A stretch of DNA of 11,635 bases, taken from the NCBI GenBank assembly GCA_018830415.1, contig JAHJSJ010000325.1, positions 1 through 11,635 of the forward strand. Direction: 5' to 3'. A model generated the notes under the pieces. That model did no database searches and had not been told where the DNA came from. It saw only the letters and a program-made list of their open reading frames with translations. This document shows positions 1-7,843 of the stretch, one piece after another. The DNA is from Alphaproteobacteria bacterium. Lineage in GTDB: Bacteria; Pseudomonadota; Alphaproteobacteria; Sphingomonadales; Sphingomonadaceae. The position numbers and the translations under genes are program-made. Position 1 is the first letter of the stretch; the number at the start of each line of letters is the position of its first letter.

Positions 1-188
1 CGCCGGGACACAGTATTTTGTTGTTCGAAACATTGATTGCCTCCAACGCAAGCGCGGAACTGCACCTGTTCCGCGACGGCGGTCATGGCTGGGGGTTGGG
101 CAAGCCCGGTCAGGTCATCAGCCAATGGCCCGCGCTGTTCCTACACTGGGTCGAATCGCTTGAAATAATTCAGAAACGGGGAGAATAA
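1..188 (+). CDS. alpha/beta hydrolase (esterase-like), C-terminal end only
   Basis: The last 61 codons of a gene entering from the left are open in the frame that begins at base 3 and stop at TAA 186-188. The peptide contains DGGHGWGLG followed by a SQWPALFLHWVESL-like tail. That is the usual end of alpha/beta hydrolases of the acetyl-esterase/BD-FAE type, in which the His of the GGHG motif is the catalytic-triad histidine. The nucleophile and acid residues would lie outside the window, so the substrate cannot be named. The stop codon overlaps the ATG of the following TonB-dependent receptor (TAATG), so the two are probably translationally coupled and in one operon. Family call is fairly good; specific function unknown. 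Confidence 0.6.
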   Translation, partial: PGHSILLFETLIASNASAELHLFRDGGHGWGLGKPGQVISQWPALFLHWVESLEIIQKRGE

Positions 189-3100
189 TGATGTCGATTA
201 CACTTTTGAGCAGGCTCGCCCTGATGTGCGGTGGCAGCATGATTGCCGCCAGCGCCGTCCACGCGCAACAGGCCGAAACACCGGCCCCGCCGCTGCAGCC
301 CGAACGCGAGATCATCGTCACCGGCACGCAGATCCAGGGCGCGAAAATCAACGACGTGCTGCCGGTCACTGTGGTGGATGAAATCGACATCGAAAATACC
401 GGCGCGGTATCGGGTGACGAGATTTTCCGGTCGATCCCGCAAGCGGGCACAGTTGCGTTCAACGAACAGAACGCCACCACCCAGAACAACGCGCGCGGCG
501 ATGTCGCGTCGATCAACCTGCGCGATCTTGGCACCGGCAACACGTTGCTGTTGATCAATGGTCGCCGGATGAACCTGCATCCCGGCTTCCAGACCGAATT
601 GCTGGTTCCGGTGGTCAGTCCCGACGCCAATGAAATCGCACCGGGCAGCGTGCGCCGGATCGAGGTGCTGCGCGATGGCGCGTCGGCGCTTTATGGTGCG
701 GATGCGGTCGCGGGCGTGGTTAACACTGTTCTGCGCGGCAAGCGCAAGGGCGGCTTTCTCGAAGCCGACTGGCGCGGCTCGGATGGAACCGACCTTTACA
801 ACGTGACCATCAATGGTGGTTTTGGTTTCGATTTTGGCGGTGGGCGCGGCAATCTGACGGTCTATGGCGGCTATTTCCACGAAAACGGCATAGCTGCGTC
901 CGAACGCGATTTTTCGGCCGATGATAATCGCCTGCCACTGGTTGAAGGCACGGATTTCGAAGGCGATGCCTCGTTCAACAATCGCAATACGTTTGGCCCG
1001 TTCGGTCAGTTTGACATTCAGGCACCAAGCAACCGCACGCCGATTCGCGACGATGATTTCTTTCTTCAGCCGAGCAGCTTTCCCGGTTGCAGGCTCGATT
1101 TTGGCAATGGCCTGTGTGCCCGCAATGGCACAACGCCCTCTACCGCAGTGCGTTTCAACACCCTCGACGGCGATACGCTGATCAGCCGCAAGAACCGTTA
1201 CAACGCGAGCGCGCTGCTCAGCTATGACCTGACCGACAACGTCGAAGCCTATTTCGAAGGCAGCTTTTTCCGTTCGGAAAGCCAGCGCAATAATGATGCA
1301 TCGGCCATCCTGAGCGCGGTGCCGGTAGGGATTGCTCGCGATGCATTCTGGAACCCGTTCGGCCCGGTTCTGTTGGCTGATGGCTCGCCCAATCCCAACC
1401 GTCTGCCCGGAACCACGATTGCGGCGGACGGGGCTGATGTTATCTTGGAACGCCTTCGGTTCGTGGATGTCGGCAATCGCAATATTACGGTAAACAAGGA
1501 CTCTTATCGTCTGGTGACCGGGCTGCGCGGTGATTTGGGCGCATGGAATTTTGACACGGGCTTCGTCTATTCCGACGCTAGGCTGAGCGACATCACCGGC
1601 AACCGCGTTTCGCTCACGCTGTTGCAGCAGCAAATGAATCTTACCACGCCCGATGCTTTTAACCCCTTCAACGGCGGCTGCGTTACCGGCGATCCGGGGA
1701 TCGGCGATTGCACCCCCAACCCGGCTTCCTCGATCGATCCGTTCCGCATCGATGTGTTCCGCAAGGGTGGAACCACGCTGGCGCTGGCCGATTTCAAGGT
1801 CAGCCGTGATGATCTGTTCCAGCTGCCGGGCGGCGACCTTGGCGTGGCAGCGGGGATTGAATGGCGACGCGAAACCTTTTTCGATGACCGCGATCCGCGG
1901 TTGGATGGCACGATCACCTTCACTGACAGCGTGACCGGTGTGTTCAACGGCAGCGACGTGTCCGGCACCAGCCCCACGCCTGATACCAATGGTGCGCGCC
2001 AGGTCTATTCGGCCTTTGCCGAAGTGTTCGTCCCGCTGGTTAGCGAAGACATGAACATTCCTCTGGTTGAGGCGCTCAACCTGCAAGTTGCCGGCCGGAT
2101 GGAATATTTCACCGATATCGAAGAGACCGCCATCGTCCCGCGTGTTGCGGCATCGTGGACCACTATCCCCGGTGTCACCTTTCGCGGTGCATGGTCGCAG
2201 GGCTTTCGTGCCCCCAACCTTGTTCAGGTGAATGATACAGGCACCACCCGGGTCAACACTCGTGATGATTTTGTGATTTGTCAGGCGCAGCTTGAAAAGG
2301 GACTGATTGCCAATCTTGGCGTATGTACCGGTGCGGGCACGGTCAGCTTCCGTTCGGGCAGCGACCAATTGGAACCTGAAGACAGCACCAGCACAAATTT
2401 TGGCGTGGTGTTGGAACCCCGGTTTCTGCCGGGGCTGACGCTGACCGGGGATTACTGGCGGGTCAAACAGACTGGGCTGGTCGGCACACTTGGCGATGAT
2501 AACGCCATCGCGCTCGATCTGCTGCGGCGGATCAATGGTAGCACCAACCCGAATGTCATCCGTGCCGATCCGACTCAGGAGGAGCTTGACCTGTTCGCCG
2601 GCACCAGCCTTGCGCCGGCTGGCACTATCATTCAGGTGCTGGACCCCTTCTTCAATCTCGACAGCCGCATTTCCAAGGGGTGGGATTTCGGGATGTCCTA
2701 CAATGTGCCGGACTTTGGCGTGGGCAAGTTCCGGCTGCGCTTCAACGCTGCGCGGCTGGAAAGCATTGTCCAGAATGCCGGGGCGGATGGACAGGAAATC
2801 CTCGATGCGATTGATAGCGGAGTACTTCCTCTTGATGTTGCGGTTGAGGGGCTAGGCCAACTGCTTGAAATCGATGGTCGGCCAAAATGGCGCTTCAGCA
2901 GCTCGATCAACTGGGACAATGGGCCTCTCGATATTGGCCTGTTCGGCCGATATGTCGGTAAGGTGTGGGATACCAGTGTCATCCGTGACCAGTTGATCGA
3001 AAGCGATGACCCCAATGCCAATTTCTTCCGGGTGGATTCGTTCTTCACGGTGAATTTCTCGATCGCCTACACCATCAACAATGACACCGCGCTTGATGGC

Positions 3101-3235
3101 ACGCGCTTGCGGTTCGCGATCAACAACCTGTTCGATGAGGATCCGCCGCTGGCCGACGAAACCTTTGGTTTCTTCAGCGAGCTGCACAGCCCACGCGGGC
3201 GACAGTTCGCGGTGCAAGTGCGCAAGACGTTCTGA
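188..3235 (+). CDS. TonB-dependent outer-membrane receptor
   Basis: A 1015-residue TonB-dependent receptor that should import a specific ligand across the outer membrane using energy from TonB-ExbBD. A signal peptide covers residues 1-26 (cleavage after AVHA, before QQAET). A TonB box-like EIIVTG lies at about 41-46. The plug domain follows at roughly 55-175 and includes the typical NTLLLINGRR and the VRRIEVLRDGASALYGADAVAGVVN signature. The remainder is a 22-strand-type beta barrel ending in a C-terminal Phe (VRKTF), as expected for BAM-dependent insertion. Two adjacent ATGs occur at 188 and 191. The purine-rich GGGGAG at 178-183 is better spaced for 191, while 188 overlaps the upstream stop. 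The neighbours are a hydrolase upstream and an M14 carboxypeptidase 11 bases downstream, suggesting uptake linked to breakdown of a peptide or ester substrate. The ligand itself cannot be read from the sequence. Confidence 0.93.
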   Translation: MMSITLLSRLALMCGGSMIAASAVHAQQAETPAPPLQPEREIIVTGTQIQGAKINDVLPVTVVDEIDIENTGAVSGDEIFRSIPQAGTVAFNEQNATTQNNARGDVASINLRDLGTGNTLLLINGRRMNLHPGFQTELLVPVVSPDANEIAPGSVRRIEVLRDGASALYGADAVAGVVNTVLRGKRKGGFLEADWRGSDGTDLYNVTINGGFGFDFGGGRGNLTVYGGYFHENGIAASERDFSADDNRLPLVEGTDFEGDASFNNRNTFGPFGQFDIQAPSNRTPIRDDDFFLQPSSFPGCRLDFGNGLCARNGTTPSTAVRFNTLDGDTLISRKNRYNASALLSYDLTDNVEAYFEGSFFRSESQRNNDASAILSAVPVGIARDAFWNPFGPVLLADGSPNPNRLPGTTIAADGADVILERLRFVDVGNRNITVNKDSYRLVTGLRGDLGAWNFDTGFVYSDARLSDITGNRVSLTLLQQQMNLTTPDAFNPFNGGCVTGDPGIGDCTPNPASSIDPFRIDVFRKGGTTLALADFKVSRDDLFQLPGGDLGVAAGIEWRRETFFDDRDPRLDGTITFTDSVTGVFNGSDVSGTSPTPDTNGARQVYSAFAEVFVPLVSEDMNIPLVEALNLQVAGRMEYFTDIEETAIVPRVAASWTTIPGVTFRGAWSQGFRAPNLVQVNDTGTTRVNTRDDFVICQAQLEKGLIANLGVCTGAGTVSFRSGSDQLEPEDSTSTNFGVVLEPRFLPGLTLTGDYWRVKQTGLVGTLGDDNAIALDLLRRINGSTNPNVIRADPTQEELDLFAGTSLAPAGTIIQVLDPFFNLDSRISKGWDFGMSYNVPDFGVGKFRLRFNAARLESIVQNAGADGQEILDAIDSGVLPLDVAVEGLGQLLEIDGRPKWRFSSSINWDNGPLDIGLFGRYVGKVWDTSVIRDQLIESDDPNANFFRVDSFFTVNFSIAYTINNDTALDGTRLRFAINNLFDEDPPLADETFGFFSELHSPRGRQFAVQVRKTF

Positions 3236-3246
3236 TCGGAACGTCC

Positions 3247-4428
3247 ATGGCGATGTCGACGCGATATTTGTTGGTCGCAATGGCGGTGATGCTGGGGGTG
3301 GGCGCGCAGGCGCAGCCCCCGGCACCTGTTGCCAGCGCGATTGTCCCCGCCAGCGAATGCCGCACCGCATCAGCGATGATCGCGTTCGATTTTGACGGCG
3401 CGTCAGCTTCCGCCTGCGCAATTTTGGGTGAGCGCGAATTTGCGGTGCTGGTGTCACCCGAACACGCACCGCCGATCAACCCCAGCCCGTGGTACGCGTT
3501 CCGCTATGAAAGCGCAGGCGATGCGCCGGTTTCGATCACCTTGCGCTACCTCGGCAGGAAACACCGTTACGCGCCGAAATGGAACGGCGGTGGTGGCTGG
3601 CGCGAATTAGTGGCCGATGTCGCCGATGACGGCGCGGCGGCAAGCCTGAATGTGCCGGGCGGTGCGGGCGTGGTTGCAGCACAGGAAGTAATCGGGCCGG
3701 ACGATCATGCAGCCGTTCTGCGGCTCTGGAGCGCGGAGGCGGGCGCACCGATACTGAACCTGGGCCAATCGCACGATGGCCGTCCGGTCGAGGCTTTGCG
3801 GTTGGGCCGCGCCGATGCACCAAAGCTGGTGGTGCTGCTTGGCCGTCAGCATCCGCCCGAAGTGACCGGGGCGATTGCGATGCAGGCGTTCGTCGATGAA
3901 CTGGTGGGTATCGCCGGGCGCGATCCGGGGCTGGGCGCAGACACGCAGTTCCTGATCGTGCCGCTGATCAACCCAGATGGCGCCGCGCGCGGCCACTGGC
4001 GCGCCAATCGCGGCAGCACTGATCTCAACCGCGACTGGGGTGATTTCGCCCAGCCGGAAACCCGCGCGGTGAAAGCATGGCTGGATGCGTTACCGGCTCA
4101 CGTCAGGCCAGTGCTGATGATCGATTTCCATTCGACCACCCGCAATCTGTTCTACGTGCAAGGCGATGAGGCAAACGCGGCGCAGCAGCGGTTCTTGGCG
4201 GCATGGCTTGCGGGGCGGGAGGAAGATTTTGCGGGCTACCCCTTCACGATCGAACCGCGCAACGCCAACCCCGGCAGCGGCACCGCCAAGAACTGGTTTT
4301 ATGCCACCTATGACATTCCCGCTTACACTTACGAGGTTGCCGACACCGCCGATCGGTCAGCCGCACGACGGGCGGCTGGCGACTTGGCCGCCAGCCTGAT
4401 CACGGCGCTTGAGGAACTGGGGCGTTAG
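3247..4428 (+). CDS. secreted M14-family zinc carboxypeptidase
   Basis: A 393-residue exported metallocarboxypeptidase-like protein, expected to trim C-terminal residues from peptides in the periplasm or outside the cell. Residues 1-22 are a signal peptide ending AQA. Residues of about 35-160 form a beta-rich N-terminal domain of the kind seen before the catalytic domain in cytosolic-carboxypeptidase-like M14 proteins. The catalytic domain follows. H202 and E205 in the motif QHPPE are the first two zinc ligands. NPDGAARGHWRANRG and DLNRDW (about 242-264) carry the substrate-binding Asn/Arg region. H295 in MIDFHST is the third zinc ligand, and E363 in YTYEVAD is the catalytic glutamate. All key residues are present, so it should be active. 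It follows the TBDR stop by 11 bases and is likely in the same operon. Substrate class is inferred from the family only. Confidence 0.88.
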   Translation: MAMSTRYLLVAMAVMLGVGAQAQPPAPVASAIVPASECRTASAMIAFDFDGASASACAILGEREFAVLVSPEHAPPINPSPWYAFRYESAGDAPVSITLRYLGRKHRYAPKWNGGGGWRELVADVADDGAAASLNVPGGAGVVAAQEVIGPDDHAAVLRLWSAEAGAPILNLGQSHDGRPVEALRLGRADAPKLVVLLGRQHPPEVTGAIAMQAFVDELVGIAGRDPGLGADTQFLIVPLINPDGAARGHWRANRGSTDLNRDWGDFAQPETRAVKAWLDALPAHVRPVLMIDFHSTTRNLFYVQGDEANAAQQRFLAAWLAGREEDFAGYPFTIEPRNANPGSGTAKNWFYATYDIPAYTYEVADTADRSAARRAAGDLAASLITALEELGR

Positions 4429-4436
4429 AGCTGCCT

Positions 4437-4489
4437 TAGAGCGCTTTCCGGCCAATCAGGGTGACCCAAAATGGCCGGAAAGCGCTCTA
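4437..4489. repeat. 53-bp interrupted palindrome between convergent genes
   Basis: Perfect 18-base arms TAGAGCGCTTTCCGGCCA (4437-4454) and its complement (4472-4489) enclose 17 bases. These contain a second small palindrome, GGGTGACCC (4459-4467), centred on the same base, 4463. The element lies in the 64-base gap between the stop codons of the M14 gene (+) and the Oar-like receptor (-), so it could end transcription in both directions. There is no run of T on either side, so it is not a textbook intrinsic terminator. Its size and symmetry also fit a dispersed palindromic repeat of the RIME/REP kind known in alphaproteobacteria; only a genome search can tell. Confidence 0.75.
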
Positions 4490-4492
4490 GCC

Positions 4493-7400
4493 TCAGAATT
4501 TCATCGCCAGCCCGAACTGGAACTGGCGCGGGGGGCCGGCATTGCGTTGAATAAACGGCGCGCCGCCGCCGAATTGCACCTGGTTGGAGGTGGTCGCCGC
4601 ATTGGCAAAACCGCTTTCATTGTTGGTGTTCAGCAGGTTGAACACATCCGCGCTCACCTCGATCCGTCGGTTCAGCACCGGCAGCGCATAACGCAGGCCC
4701 AGATCGACCGTCGCTGACCACGGCAGGCGTTCGCTGTTGCGGCTGGCGCCGGGGAAACGGTCGGAATTGCCGACGAAGTTCTCGCCAAAGCTCGCCCCGT
4801 CGCCGTTGAGATCCTGCGTGCCGAAGATCAGCGCATCGGGCACCAGATTGACCGGTTGGCCAGACTGGAACAGCCCCGCCAACGTCACCGTCAACCCGTC
4901 AACCGGATACACATATCCCACCGCCGAAATGACATGGCGGCGATCATTGGCTGATGGCCCCCATTCGGTACTGAAATCATTGGCATTGGGGCTGCGAAAA
5001 TTGATGTCATCGGTATCGTTGCGCAGCCGCGACAGCGTGTAGTTGATCTGAAAGCCATAATCATCATCGCCGCGCGCCTTGTTCGCCTGCAGGATCAGCG
5101 CGAGATATTCGGCCTTGCCTTCGGTTTCGGAGGTGGTGATCTGGCGCGCGCCGCCGGGCAACAGGCCGACCGGGCGCGATGCATCGGCATCAGCTTGCGA
5201 ACGCACCAGCCCAAGGCTTTGGGCGAGCGCGAAGCGGGCGGCATTATCCGACTGGCTGCGCAGCAGCGCAATGTTCGCTTCGGTCAGGTTGGCAAGGTTG
5301 GGGGTGAAGGATGCAGGCGCATTCAGATCGCGCAGCCGCACCAGATTGTGCGATCGGCTATACAGCCCATCAATCGACAGCGTCAGATTATCGGCGGCCT
5401 GATACTGGTAACCGCCGCTCAATTGCAGGCTCCACGGATTGTCAAAGCCATCGGGATTGAGCACCCGCGCCTCATTGATGATCGCGGTGTCGCGCAATTC
5501 CTGCACTTCGGCCGGGGTGGGGCATTCGGACACGGTCGCACAGGGCGGCGATACAGTGAGGTTGCCGTCAAAGGTAATCTCACCCAGATCGGCCCCGGCA
5601 GAGATCACGCCTGCCGCTTGCAATTGGCTGAGCTGGGTCAGGAACCCGGCTGATGTGGTGTTGCGTTGCAGAGCGTCGGAAATAACCGCGTAGGAAAGCT
5701 TGCCGGTGAAAATCCCCGCACCAAACCGCACCGATGATCGCGCATCGGGCTGCCAGTTGAGCGCAAAGCGCGGGGCGATATTGTCATAATCGCCGCCCCC
5801 GCCGCCGCGCGCGGTCAGGGTGTCGTAATCCCACCGCAGGCCCAGCGTCGCCGTGACATTGGGGGTGAGCTGCCATTGGTCTTCGAGGTAAAAGGCGATC
5901 AGGCTTTGGCTGGTGCCGAAACTTTGCGGGCGCAGTTCGACCGCGAAATTGGCAACCACCGGGTTGAGCGCGAGCACATCCTGTGCGGTCAGCCCCAGCC
6001 CGCGCGCGGTCAGGCTGGCGAGTTGATCGGCGGTTAGATCGACGGTGAAATTGCCATCGGGATTGCCGCCGCCCAGCAGTGAAAAATCGGAATGGATCAC
6101 GTCCGCCCCGATGCTCAGCCGGTGCGCCCCGAAATCGCGTTGCAGTTTATGGGTGGTCTGCCAAGTTTCCTCCAGATCATCGAACACAAAGCCCGGATGG
6201 CCAACCACGCCCGCCACCAGCCCCGATGGATCGCGCAGCGTCACCTGCGGCCCCGGCGCGCCGATGGGCTCACCGAAATCCCAGCGAAAGCGGCTATATT
6301 GCAGCGCCCCGTCATAGCTCCATTCCAGCCCGGAATAGCTGGCGGTGGCGGCCAGCAAGGTCGAAAACCGATCCTGCTTTGACCCAGCCGAGGGGAAGGT
6401 GGCATTGCCGCCGCCCAGTCCGCCGCCGGGCCGATCAATCGTCACCCGCCCGATATTGGCGCGAAAACCCAGCGTCCAATTCTCGGTCAGCCGGTGGTCG
6501 AGCCGCAGCGAGCCGAGGTGAAATTCATTATTGCCGGTGACCGTATCGACAATCCCCAGCGCGGGGGCATCAACCACCTGGGTGTTGCGATCACGGGTAA
6601 ATTCGTAATTGGCGTAAAAGAACGTGCGGTCGCGTTGCAGCGGCCCGCCGACGGCGAACCCGGTCTGATAGCGTTCAAAGCTTTCGCCCACGGCATTGCC
6701 CGAAAGGTCGCGGCGCGGGAACGGGGATCGCGAATCGAGCGGACGGCCGGGGCGCACCAGCGCATAGACTTCGCCAGTATAATCGTTGCTGCCCGAAGGC
6801 GTGGTGTAATTGACAATCCCGTTGGCGGTGCGTCCGAAGGCGGCGGAATAGCTGTTGGCCAACACGGTCACTTCGCGGGTAAAACCCAGTGGCACGGGAA
6901 ACTTGATCCCGCCGAGGAAATTCTCGTTATTGTCCATCCCGTCGATCAGGTAATTGGTGTCCAGCCCGTTCGATCCGTTGATCGAAATCGACGGCGCTTC
7001 GTTAAAGAACCCGGTTGATGGCACCACGCCCGGCAGGCGGATCAGTGCGCCGATCACGTCGCGCCCTTCGATCGGCAAGGCCACCAGCTGTTCGCGCCCC
7101 AGCGAAGCGGAGATTTCGGCGTTGGAGGTGTTGAGCCCGGTGATCGCGCGCGATGCGGTAACGGTGATGCCTGCGCTGCCGACATCCGCCAGTTGCAGGA
7201 TCACGCTGCGCGAGAAATTGGCCCGCAATTCCACCGGGCGGGCGGCGATGGCTTCATACTTGGCCGAACCGGGAACCGAGACGAGGTATTCGCCTGCCGT
7301 GGTCAATCCGTCGACCCGCGCCTGCCCGCGTGCGTCGGTGCGAACTGTGCGGGCAAGGCCGATGGCGGCGTTTTCGATGACAACCTCGGTATCGGCGACC

Positions 7401-7531
7401 GGCGCACCGTTCGCATCGACCACCGCAATTTCGATGCCTGCCTGCTGGGCAGATGCGGGCGGGGCAAGCACAAGCGAAGCCGCGCCAAGCGCCGCAGCCC
7501 CGACGCTTGCGCGCAGAATATTCAAGATCAT
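4493..7531 (-). CDS. Oar-like TonB-dependent receptor with carboxypeptidase-regulatory-like domain
   Basis: A 1012-residue outer-membrane receptor. A signal peptide ends at PASA (about residue 28). An N-terminal carboxypeptidase-regulatory-like beta-sandwich follows (about 32-117, IAVVDANGAPVADTEVVIEN). Then come a TonB-box-like GITVTAS and a plug (about 140-255) with SINGSNGLDTNYLIDGMDN and TREVTVLANSYSAAFGR. The long barrel ends in MKF. This domain order is that of Oar/OmpA-like TBDRs, which usually handle large or peptide-like ligands. The start is taken at ATG 7529-7531, with GAGGA five bases upstream; a TTG one codon earlier is too close to that site. The only two cysteines of the protein lie close together (residues 664 and 670, PPCATVSEC), probably in an extracellular loop. 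It is divergent from the bufferin operon and has a SigF-type promoter motif 56-59 bases upstream, which ties it to the metal-stress regulon. Ligand unknown. Confidence 0.92.
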   Translation of the reverse strand: MILNILRASVGAAALGAASLVLAPPASAQQAGIEIAVVDANGAPVADTEVVIENAAIGLARTVRTDARGQARVDGLTTAGEYLVSVPGSAKYEAIAARPVELRANFSRSVILQLADVGSAGITVTASRAITGLNTSNAEISASLGREQLVALPIEGRDVIGALIRLPGVVPSTGFFNEAPSISINGSNGLDTNYLIDGMDNNENFLGGIKFPVPLGFTREVTVLANSYSAAFGRTANGIVNYTTPSGSNDYTGEVYALVRPGRPLDSRSPFPRRDLSGNAVGESFERYQTGFAVGGPLQRDRTFFYANYEFTRDRNTQVVDAPALGIVDTVTGNNEFHLGSLRLDHRLTENWTLGFRANIGRVTIDRPGGGLGGGNATFPSAGSKQDRFSTLLAATASYSGLEWSYDGALQYSRFRWDFGEPIGAPGPQVTLRDPSGLVAGVVGHPGFVFDDLEETWQTTHKLQRDFGAHRLSIGADVIHSDFSLLGGGNPDGNFTVDLTADQLASLTARGLGLTAQDVLALNPVVANFAVELRPQSFGTSQSLIAFYLEDQWQLTPNVTATLGLRWDYDTLTARGGGGGDYDNIAPRFALNWQPDARSSVRFGAGIFTGKLSYAVISDALQRNTTSAGFLTQLSQLQAAGVISAGADLGEITFDGNLTVSPPCATVSECPTPAEVQELRDTAIINEARVLNPDGFDNPWSLQLSGGYQYQAADNLTLSIDGLYSRSHNLVRLRDLNAPASFTPNLANLTEANIALLRSQSDNAARFALAQSLGLVRSQADADASRPVGLLPGGARQITTSETEGKAEYLALILQANKARGDDDYGFQINYTLSRLRNDTDDINFRSPNANDFSTEWGPSANDRRHVISAVGYVYPVDGLTVTLAGLFQSGQPVNLVPDALIFGTQDLNGDGASFGENFVGNSDRFPGASRNSERLPWSATVDLGLRYALPVLNRRIEVSADVFNLLNTNNESGFANAATTSNQVQFGGGAPFIQRNAGPPRQFQFGLAMKF

Positions 7532-7589
7532 CAATGTCCTCGTATTGTTTTACCGCGCGGCACAGGCGGGTAGCGCGTCTCCGCCATCG

Positions 7590-7616
7590 TTCGTCTGTCT
7601 TGGGCAGGAGGTTACA
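7590..7616 (-). promoter_or_regulatory. predicted SigF-type promoter for the Oar-like TBDR
   Basis: Read on the minus strand, TGTAACC (7616-7610) is followed after exactly 16 bases by CGAA (7593-7590). This matches, base for base and in spacing, the motif in front of the bufferin operon. It also matches GTAACC-N16-CGAA, which I recall as the consensus of Caulobacter SigF promoters. Transcription would start near 7583, giving a leader of about 50 bases before the TBDR start codon. Confidence 0.75.
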
Positions 7617-7763
7617 TGGCGTGGCCGTTGCGCATTGGCAATGTTGATTGGACGGGAGGCGCCCCCCTCCCTGTCGCTCCGGCAGGTTGCCATTGCACCA
7701 GTGCGGCAATAGTGGCATGTTTTACCGCAGGATTGGTGTCCAGCTGCGGTTGGTCGATTTACC

Positions 7764-7790
7764 TGTAACCAATCCACGCATGCATCCGAA
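7764..7790 (+). promoter_or_regulatory. predicted SigF-type promoter of the bufferin operon
   Basis: TGTAACC (7764-7770) as -35, 16 bases, then CGAA (7787-7790) as -10. The start codon of the first precursor gene is 54 bases past the -10. The operon ends with an ECF sigma factor of the SigF type, so the motif and its cognate sigma factor are linked in one transcription unit. Transcription should start around 7796. Confidence 0.82.
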
Positions 7791-7795
7791 CAAGT

Positions 7796-7820
7796 GCATG
7801 TGAGCCCTCGAGGCTCATGC
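7796..7820 (+). promoter_or_regulatory. hairpin at the 5' end of the bufferin mRNA
   Basis: GCAT (7796-7799), a two-base bulge, then GAGCC (7802-7806) pair with GGCTC (7812-7816) and ATGC (7817-7820) around the loop CTCGA. Given the predicted transcription start near 7796, this structure would begin at or close to the very first base of the mRNA and end 10 bases before the ribosome-binding site (AAGGA, 7831-7835). It could protect the transcript from decay. Seen by eye; not folded computationally. Confidence 0.4.
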
Positions 7821-7843
7821 TGGTATGGGAAAGGAACCCCAAC

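Larger units (their letters stand above)
7532..7843. promoter_or_regulatory. divergent control region between the Oar-like TBDR and the bufferin operon
   Basis: About 310 bases without a convincing gene. It contains two outward-facing SigF-type promoter motifs (7590-7616 on the minus strand, 7764-7790 on the plus strand), each 54-59 bases from its start codon. The 147 bases between them hold a hairpin with arms GGGAGG (7654-7659) and CCTCCC (7666-7671). They also hold an imperfect dyad, TTGCC...GCAC-CA-GTGC-GGCAA (7687-7709), which could be a protein-binding site. No T-run follows the hairpin. I recognise no operator for a named regulator here. Confidence 0.7.

Noticed and set aside
170..2368. 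Long open frame of over 700 codons on the minus strand
   Set aside because: It is antisense to the first TonB-dependent receptor, which has signal peptide, plug and barrel motifs. The antisense frame shows no family motif, as is common in GC-rich coding DNA.
5408..5413. Fourth GTAACC hexamer
   Set aside because: At 16 bases downstream the sequence is CTCC, not CGAA, and it lies inside the receptor gene in the antisense direction, so it is not a SigF-type promoter.
7532..7534. TTG start for the Oar-like receptor
   Set aside because: It is only two bases from GAGGA; the next codon, ATG 7529-7531, has a five-base spacer and gives the same signal peptide.
7654..7671. GGGAGG/CCTCCC hairpin in the divergent region as a terminator
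   Set aside because: No gene ends near it on either strand and no T-run follows, so it is kept only as an unexplained structure in the control region.
7817..7843. Earlier in-frame ATG for the first bufferin precursor
   Set aside because: It lies in the right arm of the leader hairpin, has no ribosome site, and would put nine charged or polar residues before the signal peptide. ATG 7844 has AAGGA at good distance.
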